DNA from: Clostridia bacterium
Lineage (GTDB): Bacteria > Bacillota > Clostridia > Lachnospirales > Lachnospiraceae
Assembly (NCBI GenBank): GCA_910575245.1
Contig: CAJTEN010000002.1
Span: 269,185 to 333,184, forward strand
Direction: 5' to 3'
DNA: 64,000 nucleotides
Shown in pieces: positions 62,179 through 64,000 of this stretch. Position 1 is the stretch's first letter; each line of letters opens with the position of its first letter. A program made the translations under genes and the position numbers. Below the pieces are notes generated by a model that saw only the letters and a program-made list of their open reading frames with translations, was not told where the DNA came from and did not search any database.

Positions 62179-62194
62179 TACGAGGAGGAACTAT

Positions 62195-63430
62195 ATGGCT
62201 GGAATACAGTTGCGTGACTACCAGTTAGATGCGGTACGTCGAATGAAAAACGGCTGCATCCTGTGTGGCGGAGTAGGTAGTGGTAAGTCTCGCACTGCTA
62301 TCGCCTACTATTATTTATGCGAAGACGGAGAGATTGGTACGGATGAGTATGTTCCAATGGGTGATCCACCAAAAGACCTTTATATTATTACTACTGCTCG
62401 GAAACGAGATACCTGCGAATGGGAAGGAGAACTTTCACCGTTCTTGCTTTCCCCCAATCACGAAGTAAATCTCTATTCTAACAAAGTGGTTATTGATTCG
62501 TGGAACAACATTCAGAAGTATGCTGAAGTACGGAACGCTTTCTTTATATTTGACGAGCAACGGGTTGTTGGAACTGGAGCTTGGGTCAAGGCATTCTTAC
62601 GAATAGCAAAGGTAAACCGATGGATTCTGCTCTCTGCTACACCCGGAGATACATGGCAGGATTATATTCCGGTATTCATCGCCAACGGTTTTTATAAGAA
62701 CAAAAGCGAGTTCACAAGGGAGCATATTGTTTACAGTCATTTTACCAAGTTCCCCAAAGTTGACCGGTATCTGAATACCGGACGGCTGATACGACTTCGG
62801 AATTCCATTCTGATCAATATGGACTTCAAACGGGAAACAGTCTCCCATCACGAGGATGTGTTCGTGCCTTATAGCATTGAGAAGTATAAGGATATTTGTC
62901 GTACACGGTGGAATCCCTGGGAGAATAAGCCGATTGAGAATGCTGCGGAATTCTGTTATGCACTACGGAAAGTGGTCAATTCGGACGAATCAAGGCAGGT
63001 TGCGTTGCTACAGATTTTAGAGAAGCATCCGAGGGCTATTATATTTTACAACTTCGATTACGAGTTGGAAATCTTGAGAGAGATGTTTTTGGGCAGATGC
63101 GATTCTAAACTGGACGGATTTGAGATGGCAGAGTGGAACGGCCATGCTCATCAACCGATTCCGGAATCCGAGAGCTGGGTGTATCTTGTCCAGTACAATG
63201 CTGGAGCTGAGGGGTGGAACTGTATCAAGACAGACACCATTATATTTTACTCGCAGAGCTATTCCTACAAGGTTATGGTGCAGTCCAGTGGGAGGATTGA
63301 CAGGATGAACACCCCCTATACAGATTTATATTATTATCATCTGAAAAGCCGTTCGGGAATCGATTTGGCAATTAGTAAGGCGCTGAAAGACAAGAAAAAG
63401 TTTAATGAAACTGGTTGGGCAAATTGGTAA
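62195..63430 (+). CDS. SF2 DNA helicase (phage type)
   Basis: 411 residues, SD CGAGGAGG. Q-type start LRDYQLDAVRRM, Walker A GGVGSGKSRT, motif II IFDEQRVVG (DEQR instead of DEAH), motif III LLSATPGDT, motif VI QSSGRIDRMNTPYTDLYYY. Similar compact SF2 helicases sit in replication blocks of many phages. Confidence 0.87.
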   Translation: MAGIQLRDYQLDAVRRMKNGCILCGGVGSGKSRTAIAYYYLCEDGEIGTDEYVPMGDPPKDLYIITTARKRDTCEWEGELSPFLLSPNHEVNLYSNKVVIDSWNNIQKYAEVRNAFFIFDEQRVVGTGAWVKAFLRIAKVNRWILLSATPGDTWQDYIPVFIANGFYKNKSEFTREHIVYSHFTKFPKVDRYLNTGRLIRLRNSILINMDFKRETVSHHEDVFVPYSIEKYKDICRTRWNPWENKPIENAAEFCYALRKVVNSDESRQVALLQILEKHPRAIIFYNFDYELEILREMFLGRCDSKLDGFEMAEWNGHAHQPIPESESWVYLVQYNAGAEGWNCIKTDTIIFYSQSYSYKVMVQSSGRIDRMNTPYTDLYYYHLKSRSGIDLAISKALKDKKKFNETGWANW

Positions 63431-63453
63431 CAAAAAATGGAAGGAGAAAAGAT

Positions 63454-64000
63454 ATGAAAACATTAAAAGAAAACTGGAAAGTGGTATTGATTGTGGCAGC
63501 CGGAGTTCTGGCTGTTATTTTATTGTGTGTGTTCGGAGTCCAAAGTGCTCAGAACAAAGCTTTTGCACTGGAAGAGCAGGTAAACACAGCGGAGTCCGAT
63601 ATCAAGGTACAGGAAAAACGCAGAGTTGATCTGGTCTATAACCTTGCCGATTGTGTTATGCAATATGATAAGCACGAGGCGGATACTCTTACCGCAATCG
63701 TTGAAGGACGTGGTTCTACTGGCGATATTGAAAATGTCACAACAGCAATAACTGCTGTATCAGAGGCATATCCAGAATTGAAATCCAATGAGAATTATAA
63801 AGAGCTGATGAATGAGCTTTCTATCACGGAAAATTTGATTGCTGAGTATCGCAGTAATTATAACAGGCAGATAAAAGAGTACAACCGATATGTAAGGAAA
63901 TTCCCGACCAGAATATTTTTGGATATTCTTGGGTATGAGGTACAGGAATATTCTTATTTGGATTACGATGCTCCGGTTGATGCTCCTCAGAATTTATTTG
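63454..64000 (+). CDS. LemA-family protein, 3' end cut by window
   Basis: SD GAAGGAG, ATG 63454; open to the window end (182 codons seen). N-terminal TM (VVLIVAAGVLAVILLCVFGV), then the LemA helical bundle: KRRVDLVYNLADCVMQYDKHE, NENYKELMNELSITENLIAEYRSNY, NRYVRKFPTRIFLDILGYE. Normal LemA is about 185-190 residues, so only the last few residues are missing. LemA is uncommon as a phage gene; role unknown. Confidence 0.9.
   Translation, partial: MKTLKENWKVVLIVAAGVLAVILLCVFGVQSAQNKAFALEEQVNTAESDIKVQEKRRVDLVYNLADCVMQYDKHEADTLTAIVEGRGSTGDIENVTTAITAVSEAYPELKSNENYKELMNELSITENLIAEYRSNYNRQIKEYNRYVRKFPTRIFLDILGYEVQEYSYLDYDAPVDAPQNLF

Noticed and set aside
44105-64000. Calling the element a complete prophage
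   Set aside because: No terminase, portal, capsid, tail, integrase or repressor gene is visible. The replication and accessory genes fit a phage, but a phage-plasmid or ICE is not excluded.

Overview
The window looks like the chromosome of a spore-forming, anaerobic gut Firmicute, most likely Lachnospiraceae (Clostridium cluster XIVa-like). The evidence is Spo0A-type and CotF-type spore genes, RemA and RqcH, paired GlgC/GlgD, rubrerythrin, and LplABC-type sugar transport. Small palindromic elements are scattered through the intergenic spaces. From about 44.1 kb to the end the window lies inside a phage-like or other large mobile element. Its far end is outside the window.

Layout. 0-1.3 kb: tail of an oligopeptide ABC operon. 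1.4-10.3 kb: a hemicellulose/oligosaccharide locus (YesN/YesM-type two-component system, two LplB/LplC-type permeases, binding lipoprotein, GH43 and GH5 enzymes) behind a promoter with a CcpA cre-like site. Several of its genes look damaged: the response regulator is cut off, the kinase lacks its N-terminus, the second permease has lost about 130 residues, and the GH5 enzyme lacks its usual N-terminus. 10.5-15.3 kb: a Spo0A-like regulator without receiver, glgA, a MOP flippase, and CotF-like spore proteins. 15.4-22.8 kb: rqcH (minus strand) and a housekeeping operon yicC-remA-gmk-rpoZ-rimO-pgsA-cinA from one strong promoter. 22.9-30.5 kb: a tandem-repeat membrane protein, small regulatory or zinc proteins, a DUF362 ferredoxin, PepP and rubrerythrin. 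30.8-34 kb: a small ABC exporter operon with its own regulator and operator. 34.1-36.5 kb: glgC-glgD (minus). 37.5-42.7 kb: hypB, a 927-residue FeS/flavin oxidoreductase, hypA and a DUF5692 membrane protein. 42.9-43.5 kb: an OmpR-type regulator without a kinase, whose stop codon lies in a palindromic element.

The element (44-64 kb) has all genes on the plus strand. Its first 8 kb is an array of small, mostly unknown genes set in a repeated frame: a 28-nt conserved sequence (12 copies, all the same length), an SD, a short ORF, and an intrinsic terminator whose loop often contains the ORF's stop codon. Next come a family of related two-TM proteins (DUF6353 type), a methyltransferase-fold protein without a visible catalytic NPPY, a C-type-lectin-like DUF6273 protein, a SleB-type hydrolase, and a replication block: a 1401-residue SF3 helicase / primase-like / family B polymerase fusion, a possible ssDNA-binding protein, RNase HI, an SF2 helicase and a LemA-like protein. 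No integrase, capsid, tail or terminase gene is in the window, so whether this is a phage, phage-plasmid or ICE is open.

Small mobile elements are a second theme. Two 189-bp elements with IS4-like ends carry about 10-bp target duplications. Two elements of about 161 bp carry 8-bp duplications, and 31-32 bp solo palindromes that share their ends also appear to carry 8-bp duplications.
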